A DNA stretch of 64,000 nucleotides, taken from NCBI GenBank assembly GCA_001695595.3, contig MBPM02000067.1, forward strand, positions 248,001-312,000. The letters run 5' to 3'. Made by a program: the position numbers and the translations under genes. Shown here one piece after another: positions 40,968 to 53,463 of the stretch. Positions within the stretch are counted from its first letter, which is position 1; the number at the start of each line of letters is the position of its first letter. Below the pieces are notes generated by a model, which saw only the letters and a program-made list of their open reading frames with translations, was not told the DNA's origin and did not search any database. Origin of the DNA: Plasmopara viticola. Its lineage: Eukaryota > Oomycota > Peronosporomycetes > Peronosporales > Peronosporaceae.

Positions 40968-41293
40968 ATGTAATGTAATGTATTACGTTATCGCGTTGCC
41001 AAGTTATGCACGTGCTAGGCTCAGTCTGGCTAGTCCACGGCATAGAGTGGTGTCCGCATACGTCGGGTCTCGTTCGGCGGGCAGTGCAGCCAGCACCGAG
41101 GTCGTGAGGGTCTTCCATTATTTTGCTTAGCTCTGACTTGGTAAGAGCCCAGGTGGCGCCCGGTGCTGGAGACCGTCGCGTTGAGAGTGAGACTCGTTAG
41201 AGACCTGCAGATGCCCGAGAGCACCTGCCCGAAGCGCGCGAGCATTTATCCCCCGCGCTTGGAAGGAATGCGTCACCCCAACCTTTTCCAAGC
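40968..41293 (-). mobile_element. Short (326 bp) LINE-derived non-autonomous element, copy 3
   Basis: The element reads on the minus strand from GCTTGGAAAAGG near 41293 to ATTAC repeats at 40968. It carries the same two deletion junctions as the short copies at 661 and 11212. A 15-bp direct repeat with one mismatch flanks it (TAACATTTGATATGT at 40953-40967, TAACATTTGGTATGT at 41294-41308). It keeps the 71-codon frame open (41245-41030), nearly identical to the one in the 11212 copy. It lies about 0.7 kb downstream of CDC14. Confidence 0.88.
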
Positions 41294-41308
41294 TAACATT
41301 TGGTATGT

Positions 41309-44300
41309 TACTGTATGAAATGGACGTTACAACGGCTAGCGAATTGATGATTACTTGTACAATTTTTCCGTCAAAATAATTGCCGTAGGGGAGGCAAAGC
41401 AATTTATCATCGTTTGCAATACTTCAAAATTATTCCGTATCTGATTTTTTTTGTCGTTCAAGGTAATTCTGGCCGGCAAGGTATGTGCCTCACTTGCCTC
41501 AATTAAAGTAGCTTTTTTTTTGCAAAAAATATTTCTCGCAATATGTTCTTAAATGTTCTTTTCGACACGCATTCGCTCAGGTCTGACAATGTGTTAAATC
41601 ATAGGTGCCACTATGAAAGCTTTTCTAGCGAAAGTAAGAGTGGGGCCAATTGCAATTTCTCATTGCACACAAGGATGCCAAAGTCAACCTGCTATCCTGT
41701 CTCAGTGATCGCAGCTCTTGGAGGGGAGATGGTCTGCGATATCATATGCTGTATCTGAAATATTCCGTTCGAGTCGTTGCTCATGAAGTCGAAGACCAGC
41801 AGATAATTTTATCGGCATCAAGTCCTGAGGATATAAGTACTCTTGCCTAATACATTAGCGGTGTTTTTAACACCGTCACTGGGTGGCGAACAACAAAGGT
41901 CCAATATGTTGATGTGTTCTCCTGTTCAGCATTGCCAAGCGTACTCTGCCAAGTTAAATTTGCTTCAATCTAACAATACTATTCCCCCTTCCAAGAAAAA
42001 TTCAAACTTTCATTTCCAAATTTGTTTTAGAAAATTCTTTTGTTCACTTTTGACAGATGCAATAGCATCGTTTGCACTTCTAATTATGCTCAGCCAACTT
42101 CTCGCAGAGTTGGATAGCAGTTTCTAGAAGATGACTGAGCTCGACCAGAGATCTGGAAGGGAAAGCATTTTTTTGGGCCTTTTCTCAGGAATTTAATTTG
42201 TGCTTCTGAGTTCAGCAAATTAATTTGACGTCCGAGCCCATTTGTACAAAATGGTGTTTCAACTGTCGATGCGTAACCCATAATGCTTAGTTACATTAAA
42301 TCAGTGATGAGTTATCGGCTTACGGTTGTGGCGTCTTAGCGTGCATTTGCGAAGTGTGTCATCGAGCACATAGTTGACTCAGTTCTTTCAAGTGTTTGTC
42401 TGAGAGCGATCTGCTGTTTAAATCAGCAAGCGAGGTCCTTATAACTAAACTAGTGTTCGTTCAAATCGCGGTAGCTCACCGCTTACCCGTATCCAACACC
42501 GCCGTATCGAGAAGATCATGACTTTTAAACATTGTGGCCGCGAACAGCCTCTCTTTTTTTCTTAAAGCATGCCGGACAGAACCGATGCCGAACGCACCAT
42601 CTTACTCTGGTGGCACATGCCCGTGTTGCCTTCATATTCTGGCAAACAAAAACATGTCAAAGCTTACAAACTACAAACAGTTTGCCTGTACGGGCGGGAT
42701 TTGTAAAATAGCCAACGTGTGAGTTGCGAGTGAAAAATTTCACAGATCCTCAAATATTCTAAGTTACTTGTAATGTAGGAGGACAAATGTCGACTTAAAA
42801 TTGAGGCTTTGTCTCAGCCAATATGACCACTATTAGAGTTGTATGTGCCTCCGAAAGTATACCGTTTCTATGGATTTGTCACTCGGAAGCAACGATTCGG
42901 GTTGGATCTGCCGGATATATACTCTATAATGAGAACAAGCCTTCCATCTGTTTACTCAAATTGATCATTGCCGAAGATTGAGCACGCGACTTTGGTATGT
43001 TTGCTTGCAACGAGGAATCGCACTAGAAGTCAAGATTGTTGTCGATTCTGTATACTTGACAAATGCGGGTTTCAATTAATTTCTACATCCTGATAATTTG
43101 AGTCACCTCATTAAATGGGCAGCGCAAAAACACGTCGGCAAGCAGATCGAACTGCCAGATTGTATTAGGCCAATACGTTATATTTTACAGTCACAGTCTC
43201 GCTATTTGAAGGATAAATGGTGAGTATGTATTGCCGTCCGCAAGAATTCGTGTTTTGACTTAACAAGAAAGAGCTTGAAGTCCAAAATATTCATTTGGAA
43301 TTTCATCAGTGTGTAGTCCATGGCAGTTGTTTCTTGTGATCAATTTTATTTAACGGCCCTTGATTCCCTCGACTAAAACGCGATGACTTGCTCGTGACCG
43401 TCCTCATCGAGTTGCAGTACCGTTCAATCAATGCTTTAGTCGAAAGAGTGCTTGATGGCCACTCTTGCTCGGTGAGACCAGAGTGGCAATTTCCGTTATG
43501 TTATTAAATATATCCCGATGCCATCTCTTCCAGAAATACCGAATGTTCGTATCCAATGAATCAAATAGAGGTTTGCAACACCCGCATACCCAGCACTTAT
43601 ACCGAGAATCATAAGGTAGTGGCGTCGGGTAAACCGTAATGGCTTATGTATTTTGCAATTTATTCGGAGCCCTCAGTCTGCTGACTAAGCCGACAAGCCA
43701 CCGAGGATCTTTCAGCTCTACAGGCCCACTCAGACTATCTAAGACAAGTTATTGACAAAGGAAATTAATGCCAGCATCGACATGAACTTCATATTTAAGT
43801 AGCTTGTCAACATTGACATGTATTTCATTCGTCAATAAGTTGTCTTTAATAGCCTAAATGGGTCTATAGAGCTGAACCTCTTCGAAGCGGGTAAGGTCGA
43901 AATTATTGTCATTGTTGCGGATTATTAGAGCCTAAAAGGTGTTCCATTGGTCGGCGCTATTATAATACTAGTCACGTGATGCTTGGAATGGTCAAAAGAA
44001 TGCAGTTTTACGATCCCTAAAAGAGCTCAGTTAACATTTTCAACAAAGAGGCGGTTCAAATGCTCGAGTATAGCAGATAACGATCTATAACTCGTACTGA
44101 TTTAAGTATAAAGCAAATGCAGAAGAAAATTGCGCTCACGCATTTTCTAAGCAAATAGCTTCGGCAGCCCCGCTGCACTTGGTGACACTCGAAGTCGAAA
44201 TTCTTGTGTTGTTTAGACTGATCCTCTATAAAGATTGGTCATCGTGCTCTTTATGCAAAACGGACTAAATCAAGTAACAATGTTGCTTGGCTGCAAGGCC

Positions 44301-46198
44301 TTAAGTTTTGGTTGCACAAGGACACGATATGACAAGTGTACATGTGAAGGCGCAAGTTACTCATAGACGCTCTACTGGATCATCTTCAACATTCGATGAC
44401 GGATTCGTCTGCTCGATGACACCAGCGTCTAAAATAAATGCTTTGCCCAAACTAAAGCCACTTACGGTAAGCGTGGAGATGTTTGAGAAGAAAGAAGAAT
44501 GAAGTTTTTTGCTTTAATGAGAATGTCAAAATGGCTATAGTATCCGTCTGCTTCAAACGCATCAACAAAAAGCAGCTCTGGCCACCTCAAAGCTTGAAGA
44601 GAGCTCGCTAATTGGCATACCTCAGTTTACGCGGCATAACTTCGTTGGAACGAGCTGAAAGTTTAGCTGACGCAAGTTTTTTCATCAGTAAAGATGTGGT
44701 CTTGCTTTTTTGCGGCTCGTCAGGGATAGAAGATTTGGTGTACTTTGTTCTGAGGTTGGCCGGGATGGCCGGCAAATGTTGCTCAGAGAAGGTTGATGAC
44801 ACCGACTTTATGGACGCACTCCTTACGGATGCGGCCCGGATCGAGACCACTTGACTAACAGAGCTAGAGTCTATCGAACGCACTAGTCCTTATGGAAGTC
44901 TGGTGTACCGATGATGAGGAGTAGGATTTCCGAGCTGCGGGCCTGCATTTGGACATCCGGTCATACACGTTTGGAGTCTACGCGTTTGGGGTGTTCCCCC
45001 AATAAAACATGCGAAGGATAAGGGTTCGAGAACTTAATGGCCAACGTGTCGTCTAGCATGCCACGAACCTAGCTGGCACAGCACAAGTTGCTGGTAAGGA
45101 AGTTGTCTGCGTCGATCCCCAGAAAGGAATTAAAGGTCGATAGGGCTAAGCATAACATGGGTCGTGCTTGCAAGCTTGACTTGACTTTGTATTGAATCTA
45201 TCGGGTTTAAATCGCCGGTCATTCAAGTACGACTTTTCACATTCTAAATCGTCAGCTATATTTACAAGCACACCATCGTGACGATGCCACTTTTTCTATA
45301 GAAGAATGCAATTACGGTGAAAATTTCTCGACTTTGTTGACTTCAAATACTGTTTGGTCGTCGGCCTAGCACACTTCGGTCAGTCTTGAAAATACTTATG
45401 CAATAAGCAGAAAGACTGAGTCATCGTGTGATACATTAGAATGTCGGTAACGAGCATGGATGCTCTAAGAACAACAAATTAGTGGTACAAACGCGATTCT
45501 GCAAAGCTCTTAGGAAGAACCTATTGCTGCAGAGTAGCATTGAGATGATTGACACTAAGTCAAGGCAATTTGAGGCGAGAAATTACCACTGTGAATGGAT
45601 TGACGCGTAGGCCACTGAGCGATGCCATCAGAAAGCTTGCAAAATGTGATGAAAAACTTAGTTGGATTAGAGTCAAGGCAGCATGAGCGGGGCACTTTTT
45701 TAGCACGTGGAGACGACAGCTACCCAATGAGTTCTTGTTGAAGACAGCGCTACATGTCGCGAGTGGTGTGGTTGGCTTTCAGCCAAAACGTCAAAGGCGA
45801 GGCCGTTGAGGCTATCACTCGATTACTTTAAATATAATTTATTCTTATATTTTTTTCATCTTCAAGAGATGCCCAAACATAATAATTGCGCTGACACACT
45901 TAATAAGTCGGTTGCATGATTGCTTCTACTTAAACGTTAATCACGATTGAGTTCTGGATTAACTCCTTTCTTATTTTTTATTAGAATTACTTGCATCGTT
46001 TAACAGTAGTGCTGTTTTATCTTAATTTAATATGCATAACATGATAGAATTTGCCTATATATAATATAAGATGACAGATACTAAACTGTGCAACGATCGT
46101 ATGGAAACGCTTGCTGCATACTATAGACATGCTGGCAACAGACCAAGCCACCTAAAGAGTGGAACTGACGATGCAGATGGAGTGGCGCTAGGCCTCTT
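41309..46198. other. Start of a 24-kb gene desert
   Basis: No gene can be supported between the short element and the right end of the window. In this first part, frames at 44308-44502 and 44608-44883 (minus strand, Ser- and Lys-rich) lack any known domain. Small hairpins occur but nothing of defined function. Confidence 0.35.
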
Positions 46199-46500
46199 GA
46201 GCAACGCTCATCGTGAACAGCGCTTGCTGCATATCAGGCCAACTGTACGTCAAGGCGTCAAGGACAAGGCCTCAGTATTGCACTTGGAGTGGCACGCTAC
46301 TCACTGGGAATGCTTGCTGTGAGCAACGCTCAATGTAAGATAATGTTGGCCGATGGTCAAGGCACCAAGGACGACGCCTCGACAATGCTTGTGAAAAGGC
46401 ATATGACTCAATGAGTAACGCTCGTTGTGGAAAAATTTCACTGAATGTTCGGCTAATCGGCCCAAGGCTAAGGCATCCGGGACTGCTCTTTCGTTGCATG
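46199..46500 (+). repeat. Degenerate tandem repeat of about 90-120 bp
   Basis: GAGCAACGCTC or GAGTAACGCTC recurs at 46199, 46321 and 46413. Each is followed by a CAAGGC-type segment (CAAGGCGTCAAGGACAAGGC, CAAGGCACCAAGGACGACGC, CAAGGCTAAGGCATCC) and then a segment with TTG or CTT and a GAGTGG or AAAAGG stretch. Three eroded units are visible. The origin is unknown; it may be an old coding or untranslated repeat of a retroelement. Confidence 0.45.
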
Positions 46501-48258
46501 AAGAGTGGCGAGTGTTTGCAGAGCAAGCAGTGATGGGCAGGTTTTTTTTCTGAACACATATGTGGACGTCGGTACGTCAATGCACAATTGTGTCGGAACA
46601 TAAACAACACGGTGGGGCTCGTCGAGACCATTAATCTTGCAGAGAGAAATTATCAATACCTGATGCTCATCGAATAGTTCAAAGCAGTTTGTCTTATTGA
46701 AGAGATTTCTACGACAGACGTAAAATAATGACTATAGTGCTTGAATTTTACCCCTCAACAAAGGGATTCCGGAAAGATTGTAAAAAAGATCAGCATTGCA
46801 TCTATTTTGTCGGTAAACACTCTGCTTGAGGTGAACGAATGATTCATGGCGAAGCTGAAAAATCTTGTAGGGCCAACCGCGTAGTCTTGGATTAGTGGTT
46901 GTTTAACCTGAAGCAATAATCAAATTCTCATCTATATTTATTGTAGCCGTCTTAAAAGGCACTAAATGGCACTGAAAGCACGGAGTGAATACTTGGACCC
47001 GGAGTATTCGTCGGATTTATATTGACCTTATGTAAAGAGGTACAGAATATGGTCCTACAAGTTCTGCCTTCAGCGTTGCCACCTGATGAAAGTATTCTTC
47101 ATGCAACTGGCGTGTCACGAAAAACGAATACTGGCTGACACAGCAGTGGTCTTTAACCAAAGAGCTGTGTGACGGCTTCGTCGCACATTTTCTTGAAAAG
47201 CATCGATTGAATTGGTTCTAAAGTTTAATTTCCGCCATTACCTTCTCAGATTGTGGGTGAAAAGAGCAAATGGTTGTTGGCACATAATAAGCCAAATGCG
47301 ACCACCATCACAATGCATACGCCGATTTCTGGAATTGATATGATTATGGTGGGATGTACAACATCTGGTGCATTTCATTTAGTTGCGAGATACTTAATCT
47401 GCATACGGGAGAGTGACATATGATTGACCGCAGTCAATACTTCTAGCGGTATACCCAGGGAGTTGTTTGTCATACATTAAGGCTCTTAACTGCGCCCGCG
47501 ACGTCTTAGGCGATACAAAGACATTCTTTAACGACAATGTAGTCATGACTGTGCAGAGCACACGAAGCCAATCGTGGAATTTATATTGTCTACTGCTAGC
47601 AGTGCTCGAATCCTTGCGCACTAATAAGGACAATGCTAATGCAGAAGAATGAAGCTTTAAAAATCTCTATTAAAGTTGCTTGATTGAAAACCAGGTCCTC
47701 TTATACATCCCTCTAAGATTAATGGCATTGTAAATTGGCCGAGTCCATTTGCTTAAAAAAACACAAAGACGTGATTTGTCCTGACAAAATACCTGGCGCA
47801 TTTCGCGCAGAAGTGACTAAAATATTGTATAGCCGGACACAGAATGGGCTTTGGAAAATTTACACAAGATGACGCCAAATACACATAAAAATTTAATTAC
47901 AAGTGTATGCAAAACACCTGTTTTGTGTCGCCTCAGACGCCTCAAATTTGCCATTGGCACTGAATTGCTGAAAGCGAATGCCTAGGGGTGAATTCGGCTG
48001 ATAAAATGGCAGCTCAGTGCTAAAGCTATCTTGTCCATTGCAAAGAGCATTTTGCAATAAAATATGCTTAAGGCTCGCTAAATGTGATCGATATAGGATA
48101 TGCGTCATAACACGCTGCAACACAACCGCCTAATCTTTCGCAAAGAATGGCCAATAAGCATACTTTTCTTAGGGAGTACAACTTACCAGCCATATAAGCA
48201 GAAGGCTTTAGTTGATGTGGTATCGTGTCCTCCAAACTATGAGGTTGCCAATGTCAAT
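46501..48258. other. Gene desert, nothing supported
   Basis: Only short unsupported frames are present (for example 47467-47652 and 47893-48123). No repeat or RNA gene is recognised. Confidence 0.35.
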
Positions 48259-48371
48259 TTCAGTTGTATCGGGCATATGTCGGTAAGCTTATGCGTGAGA
48301 TGACATGTGAATTCATGTGAATTCAGTTGTATCGGGCATATGTCGGTGAGCTTATGCGTGAGATGACATGT
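48259..48371 (+). repeat. Recent direct duplication of a 50-bp segment
   Basis: Two nearly identical 50-base copies lie at 48259-48308 and 48322-48371, offset by 63 bases. Each runs from TTCAGTTGTATCGGGCATAT to AGATGACATGT, with one visible difference (GGTAAGC against GGTGAGC). The spacer contains GAATTCATGTGAATTC, a smaller repeat. Close identity in otherwise eroded DNA indicates a recent event. Confidence 0.75.
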
Positions 48372-51300
48372 AAATAACTATTGAAGCCTGCGGAACGATA
48401 ATTTCAAGACTCGATGAGGAAATGCTTGGAGTAAAGCGATAGGCTACATCGGCCCTCGATGGAAGTCAGTCTGCTGTATTACAGCACTGACCGAGGCACA
48501 GAGCTGATCGCGATGAAGTTCGAATTCGTGAATTAGGTACTGGTAAATGCTCAAGCTCCGACTACACGCGTGAGTAGGCAATTGTTGCGGTCTCAGACAA
48601 AATCGCGCGCCAGGATTTTATCGGGTCGTTGTGTATACTCTCGATATTTTTAGATAAATTCGAGTACAAAAGGGGCTTACTTTAGCCATATTAGCATCCG
48701 GGCCAGATGAATGCAAAAGAATTGGCACCAGATCAAACGCAGGCATAACTACGGGACATCGACCAAAACATAATACTAGACACGAAACGTTATGATCTCT
48801 GTTCCGAAAGGCGCGAGTCGAGCAGCTTGCTCGCGGAGCGATGAGCTTACACTCTCAAGAATTGGGAATGATCCAGCAAAAAGTTTAACGTCACCCAATG
48901 CATGACTCGGTGACAACATACGAGATCGTCATTGCTATAATTTGCCAGCTCTTGGGTTACGTCTGTCAGACGTCGGCTGCAAGGGACATTATAACAAAGA
49001 GCACGCAGTGTGCCACATGATACGTGGGCATCTTTTTCCCTTTTTTGTCAAAAAAGGGCGGCGCATCTTTCATGTGAAGAGTACTCTCGCGCGACGCCGT
49101 TGCGAGGACCGAATCTAGTAAATTCTTTAGCGGATGGAACATCCCCTCTCGGGTTCTTCGTAGACGCTTGAGGCCACAATTTGGCTGGAATGGTTGACAT
49201 TGAAGGCACTTTTAATCGTAGTAATCCGTGTATTTGGCAAGACTGCGCTTCCTCTACAAGCGCTCTAACCACGAGTAGATCTCATCCCGAGGCTCCTGGT
49301 AACCAACTTGGCAGCAATGCTCACGGAAGCATACTTTTGTTACTACGAAGCGTAAAAAGATAGCTCTCTGGCAGTCGGCGACGAAAAAAGCTTTAGCTAA
49401 ACAAATTGGCATCGATGGTATCGCTGCACTTGCACCACGACTGTGTCGCAGCTGTTGCGAAGTGCGAACAGATAGTACGGCTTCCTATATTTTGTGTATA
49501 ATGCTTGAAAGGCATTTTGTCACCCCCATCCGTTTTGTGAAATGTAAGTGCCAAAACCGAGCCTCTACTTCTTTGGACTGCTAAGCAAGCACGATGAAAA
49601 TTTCTTTGGACCTAAATATCTGACTGTTCGAGGTGCGCGTGTGTCACACTAAGCCTTTGTCGAGTCTGAAATCCCCATACTATCTACAACGATTTTGGTT
49701 TTTTAATACCCAGCGTATGATCACATCGGCTCGCCGGACACGATATTGTAGCTTCCTTGCTGAGCAGTAATTTGCTGAAAGGGGACAACTTAACCAAGCG
49801 AGAATCATTCTGTTGCAAAAGCGCCTCATGCTCTTGCATCTCAGCAAAGTTATTGGCAATAAATCTTGGTCTTTCAGGCACAAGCTTGTGATCAGAGCAC
49901 GAAATCGGAGTGGGTAATGTGTACAGCAAGCACATTGGTCACTCATGAGCACGCGATATGCTTCTCATGGTCTTGCAAATGTGCGGCTCATGTAAGCGCG
50001 GTGTATACAGGGAAGGGGTCCGATGCGGACGACCTGTTTATATGAACCGCATAATCACAAGCAGGGCTCGAATATTATCGATAAGGGCATGTTTCTGTTT
50101 TTTCTTTAGTGCCGATATTCTCAGGCACAATGCTTGGGTCTTGGTAAAAGGTGACCGCCGCGCATGGGTCAAGTAAGCCGTACGAGTGACCCTGTCACCA
50201 TCCGACGGTGTAACGTGCTAACATCAAAATGCCGTGTTGGTTTTTCCAACGCAATTACCATGGCTTGTGCCTTTAAGATTGTTGTAGATATCAGACCTTG
50301 AAATTTGGACGGCAAATCAGTCGGTTGACCTTGAGTTTGTGTTATAAAAGGAGCTATTAGGTTCATTCAGTTTGCTATGCGAGCTTTTGAAAGCGGCAGC
50401 AAGTCGCAACGGCAATATGAACACTTTCAAGAGAAGTTTTGACTCTCAAAAGCTTAATGAGTCTGAAGTCTTGATGTAATAGTACAATAACCTTGGTTTG
50501 ACCATATTGTGCAAAATACGTCACGTGATGCTTTGAGCCGAGGGGGATCTTTTACTTAAAAGCTAACAAAAAAGTAAGTACATGATCTAATGACCACTAG
50601 CTGTAAAGTATGTATCCCGTAAATGTTATTCGATAGATCTAAATAGTGTTAAATTCATTTTAAAAAAGGGGAGCCATTATCTGGCCTCCACTTTTTTTAC
50701 CGGGCCACTGGCTTTCAAGGGTATGAGAAGGTGGCTGCATTGGCAACCTTCTTTGCTACCGAGCAGCCCAAATGTGTCATGGCTTTCGAGTTCTACGACC
50801 AAAGTATCTGCTCTATACTTCAGGTAGCACATATTCAGGTAGACCTGATGGTGGTGTCAAGTGTAAGATCTCTGCCGAAAACGATTAAGGTTTCCATTTA
50901 CAGAAGTAAAAAAGCTAGAGCTTTTTCCTCTAGATTATGGCGTAGAAGTACACTTTGAGGCGGCCTCGATCACGGATGATGTGCCTCTGGCGTTCGCACT
51001 CTCTCACTTGGTAGGCCATGGGCACTCGCCCGTGAAACAACTTCGCCGAAGTCGATTCAAGGAACTAAAAATACCGCCAGCGCTAACGCTTTCCTTTCTG
51101 CAAACGAAGAAGGCATGATTTTTTTTAACATTGTTATTAATCAAAGGAGGTGACGCATCCCATTACTCCCTTAATAGGTCAAGGTAGCTGTGTCCATGAA
51201 CGGTCTCAGGGTTTTTTCAATTTTTAAGTGTAGGCTATAACGATAAAAGTGGCGCTTCAAATCCGTATTCAAGATGGATATCGCCACAGACATGCTCTTC

Positions 51301-52111
51301 GAGGATGTTGTGAATGGACAGTAACTCGTCCTATAGGATGGCGTCCAGAGACCCAACATTTTGGGACCAGTCCGATGAATTGAATGTTGATGATCCAAGC
51401 AAAATTTACTGCTTAGGCTGTGCTAGATAGGATACATGTTTTTTTTGACTCCAAAGAGGCCGGCAAAGTGAGTCTTCGTCTCGCTTCAGGGATCGCATCA
51501 TTGGTCCCCGCAAACATATTGGTGGCATATTGAAGGTGAAACGTTCCTGAGTTACCAACTAAGCAAAATATTCTCTAAGCTCTCGGACGTAAAGTACTTT
51601 CGTCCAAGGCGGTAGGGTATCGAGTCGTCACACCCACAAGGTTCACGTAATTTCAGAATGGACTTTCTGGCTGAAACTTGGTGATATAAGTGCTATAGAG
51701 AACTTAAGGGCATCCCGTGACCGAGTCTTGTCTACAAGCTTTTAACGACGCCGAGTAACGTTTTGAAACGAAATTTATGCGGTGCAAAAAGCACGCACGT
51801 AGCTGCCGAAAAGTTGCGCCTGAACAATATAACCTTTTTGAGCCAAATCTCTTCTTGTTCACGTTACACAAGAAATAGCCTATAGGGATGAGCATACTGT
51901 CCGGCGCCATGACTTGCATCTGCTGACTAATACCTACTTGAAAGGCCTTCTTGTCGGACTCGTGGTGCAAAGACTGAGCAGGTCTTCAAGAGACACCGAA
52001 TTGCGTTGATGCTTGGCGGTGAAGGGAGTTTCACAAGCCCCCTCGCTCTCAGCTTAATACTAAGCAAATACAAGACAAGTGTAGCACTTGAGCTCATCCT
52101 CCCCTGCTTTT
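48372..52111. other. Gene desert, nothing supported
   Basis: No coding region, RNA gene or identifiable transposon domain is readable. A frame at 50731-50958 (MAALATFFATEQPKC...) has no family match. Given what flanks it on the right, much of this is probably eroded retroelement DNA. Confidence 0.35.
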
Positions 52112-52231
52112 GGTGACTTTATCAACAAGGGCATCCTAAGTCGGGTCTTTGCCCTTGTAAACCACGGCCCTCTATTTAAAGTGAAGCCTTTTGCATGGTC
52201 GGTAAGTCTGACGTCAAATATAACATCTTCA
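52112..52231 (+). repeat. Dispersed repeat, copy related to 28861-28980
   Basis: See the partner copy for the matching blocks. Here the repeat lies on the same strand as, and about 0.6 kb upstream of, the LTR-like copy at 52801 and about 1.3 kb upstream of gypsy pol fragments, which suggests that all belong to one decayed element. Confidence 0.5.
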
Positions 52232-52800
52232 TAAGCGTATCGCTGGGCGGCGAGGTTGCTTTGACAGCATTGTAATTAAACTGAGAGTTTTTTGCAGTCT
52301 TAAGGCGAGTATTTGCAGAAGCACACGCGGTGGTCTTGTCATACTTTTCGCCCGGAAGCGGAGGTGTCGACGGACCACCGGACGAGGGTAAAGCGATAGG
52401 CGCGCGTTAGGTACCGCGCTGGAGTAAAGACTCATCAAGAATTATTCTTGCCTTGGCGGCTCTCTAGATGGTAAGCTCTTAAGAGTTCGTCGCCTATGGC
52501 ACAGACACAGTATTTGTGGCAGGCGTAAGTTTAAATGTAAGTTCAGCATTAGTTACAGACGCAACCTTTCCGGGCGTAGCCTTGATAATAGGCACAGTCG
52601 TAGCCTTAGAGGTTAATTTGGAGTGAAGAAGCCAAAGAAGCCTCTTAGAAGTTGGCTAGGTCATTTCAAATGACCTGGTCGACGAATAGTCTTTTTGCTG
52701 TTCAGTCATCAATGAAAGATAAGTCTCGTATGATAGTCAAAGGGTGGTAGATGACACCCATCCTGTTCTAATTAGATCTAATCCAAGTCATGTATGGTCT
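52232..52800. other. Probable eroded retroelement interior
   Basis: Nothing codes here. The sequence between the two dispersed repeats has a loose resemblance to 29.0-29.4 kb, and a small palindrome (AGGTCATTT-C-AAATGACCT) near 52650-52670. Confidence 0.3.
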
Positions 52801-52990
52801 AACAAGCCATTACATAAAGTCAAGCTTTTAATGTAGAAGTTGGTTTGCACTTGCAGGAAGTTCAAAAGAATGGCGGCTCTTGGTGGACGACACACACTCT
52901 TTTGTTAAACATATACTGAGGTATCTCGTAGATACCGGAATGGATTTTTTCTTGCCCCTGCCTAAATTACAGCGATAAATTTAGTGCATA
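52801..52990 (+). repeat. Dispersed LTR-like repeat, copy related to 11640-11816
   Basis: Shared blocks with the 11.64-kb copy are AGTCAAGCTTT, a GGTTTG or GGCTTC block, ATACTGAGGTAT and TTAGTGCATA. The position just upstream of gypsy pol fragments makes an LTR or leader origin likely. Confidence 0.5.
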
Positions 52991-53463
52991 TGTTAGATCA
53001 AATTCTATTGCATACATCAATCGTCTAAAAATAAAGAAGTGAGCGATCGATTACCGGAAGATTCGATACCTTTTTCACACTTCTTTGTGTTCGGTGCTAT
53101 AAGCTCCGTTACAGCAACTCTAGTGATGCACAATGGCGGCTTGCTTTATCTACAGATCGCGCTAAGCTGGTGTTGAAATCGAGAGCCTTTAGTAACAGCA
53201 CAAGCAATGATACGGCGGAAAGGCGCGCAAATGTGCGATACATTTCTATATCACCATACATTGGGGTGAGCATTAAGAACTGGTCGTACAGCGCACTCGA
53301 CTTAGCTGACAAGCATTATCAACTCTCTGTGCAATACCATTGACTACGGCCATTACTTCAAGCAGTAAGCTTCGGAAGTAATCGGTCATGCTTCAAGACG
53401 CCTGCAGCGCGTTATTGCCTAATATGGAGTCATTTTGATCTCATAGGGCATATGCACACGCAT

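Noticed and set aside
44608..44883. Ser/Lys-rich frame on the minus strand, with an open frame on the other strand
   Set aside because: Both strands are open, the composition is simple, and there is no known motif.
49037..49057. CCCTTTTTT-GTC-AAAAAAGGG hairpin as a terminator
   Set aside because: Bacterial-type terminators do not apply in a nuclear eukaryotic context, and there is no adjacent gene.
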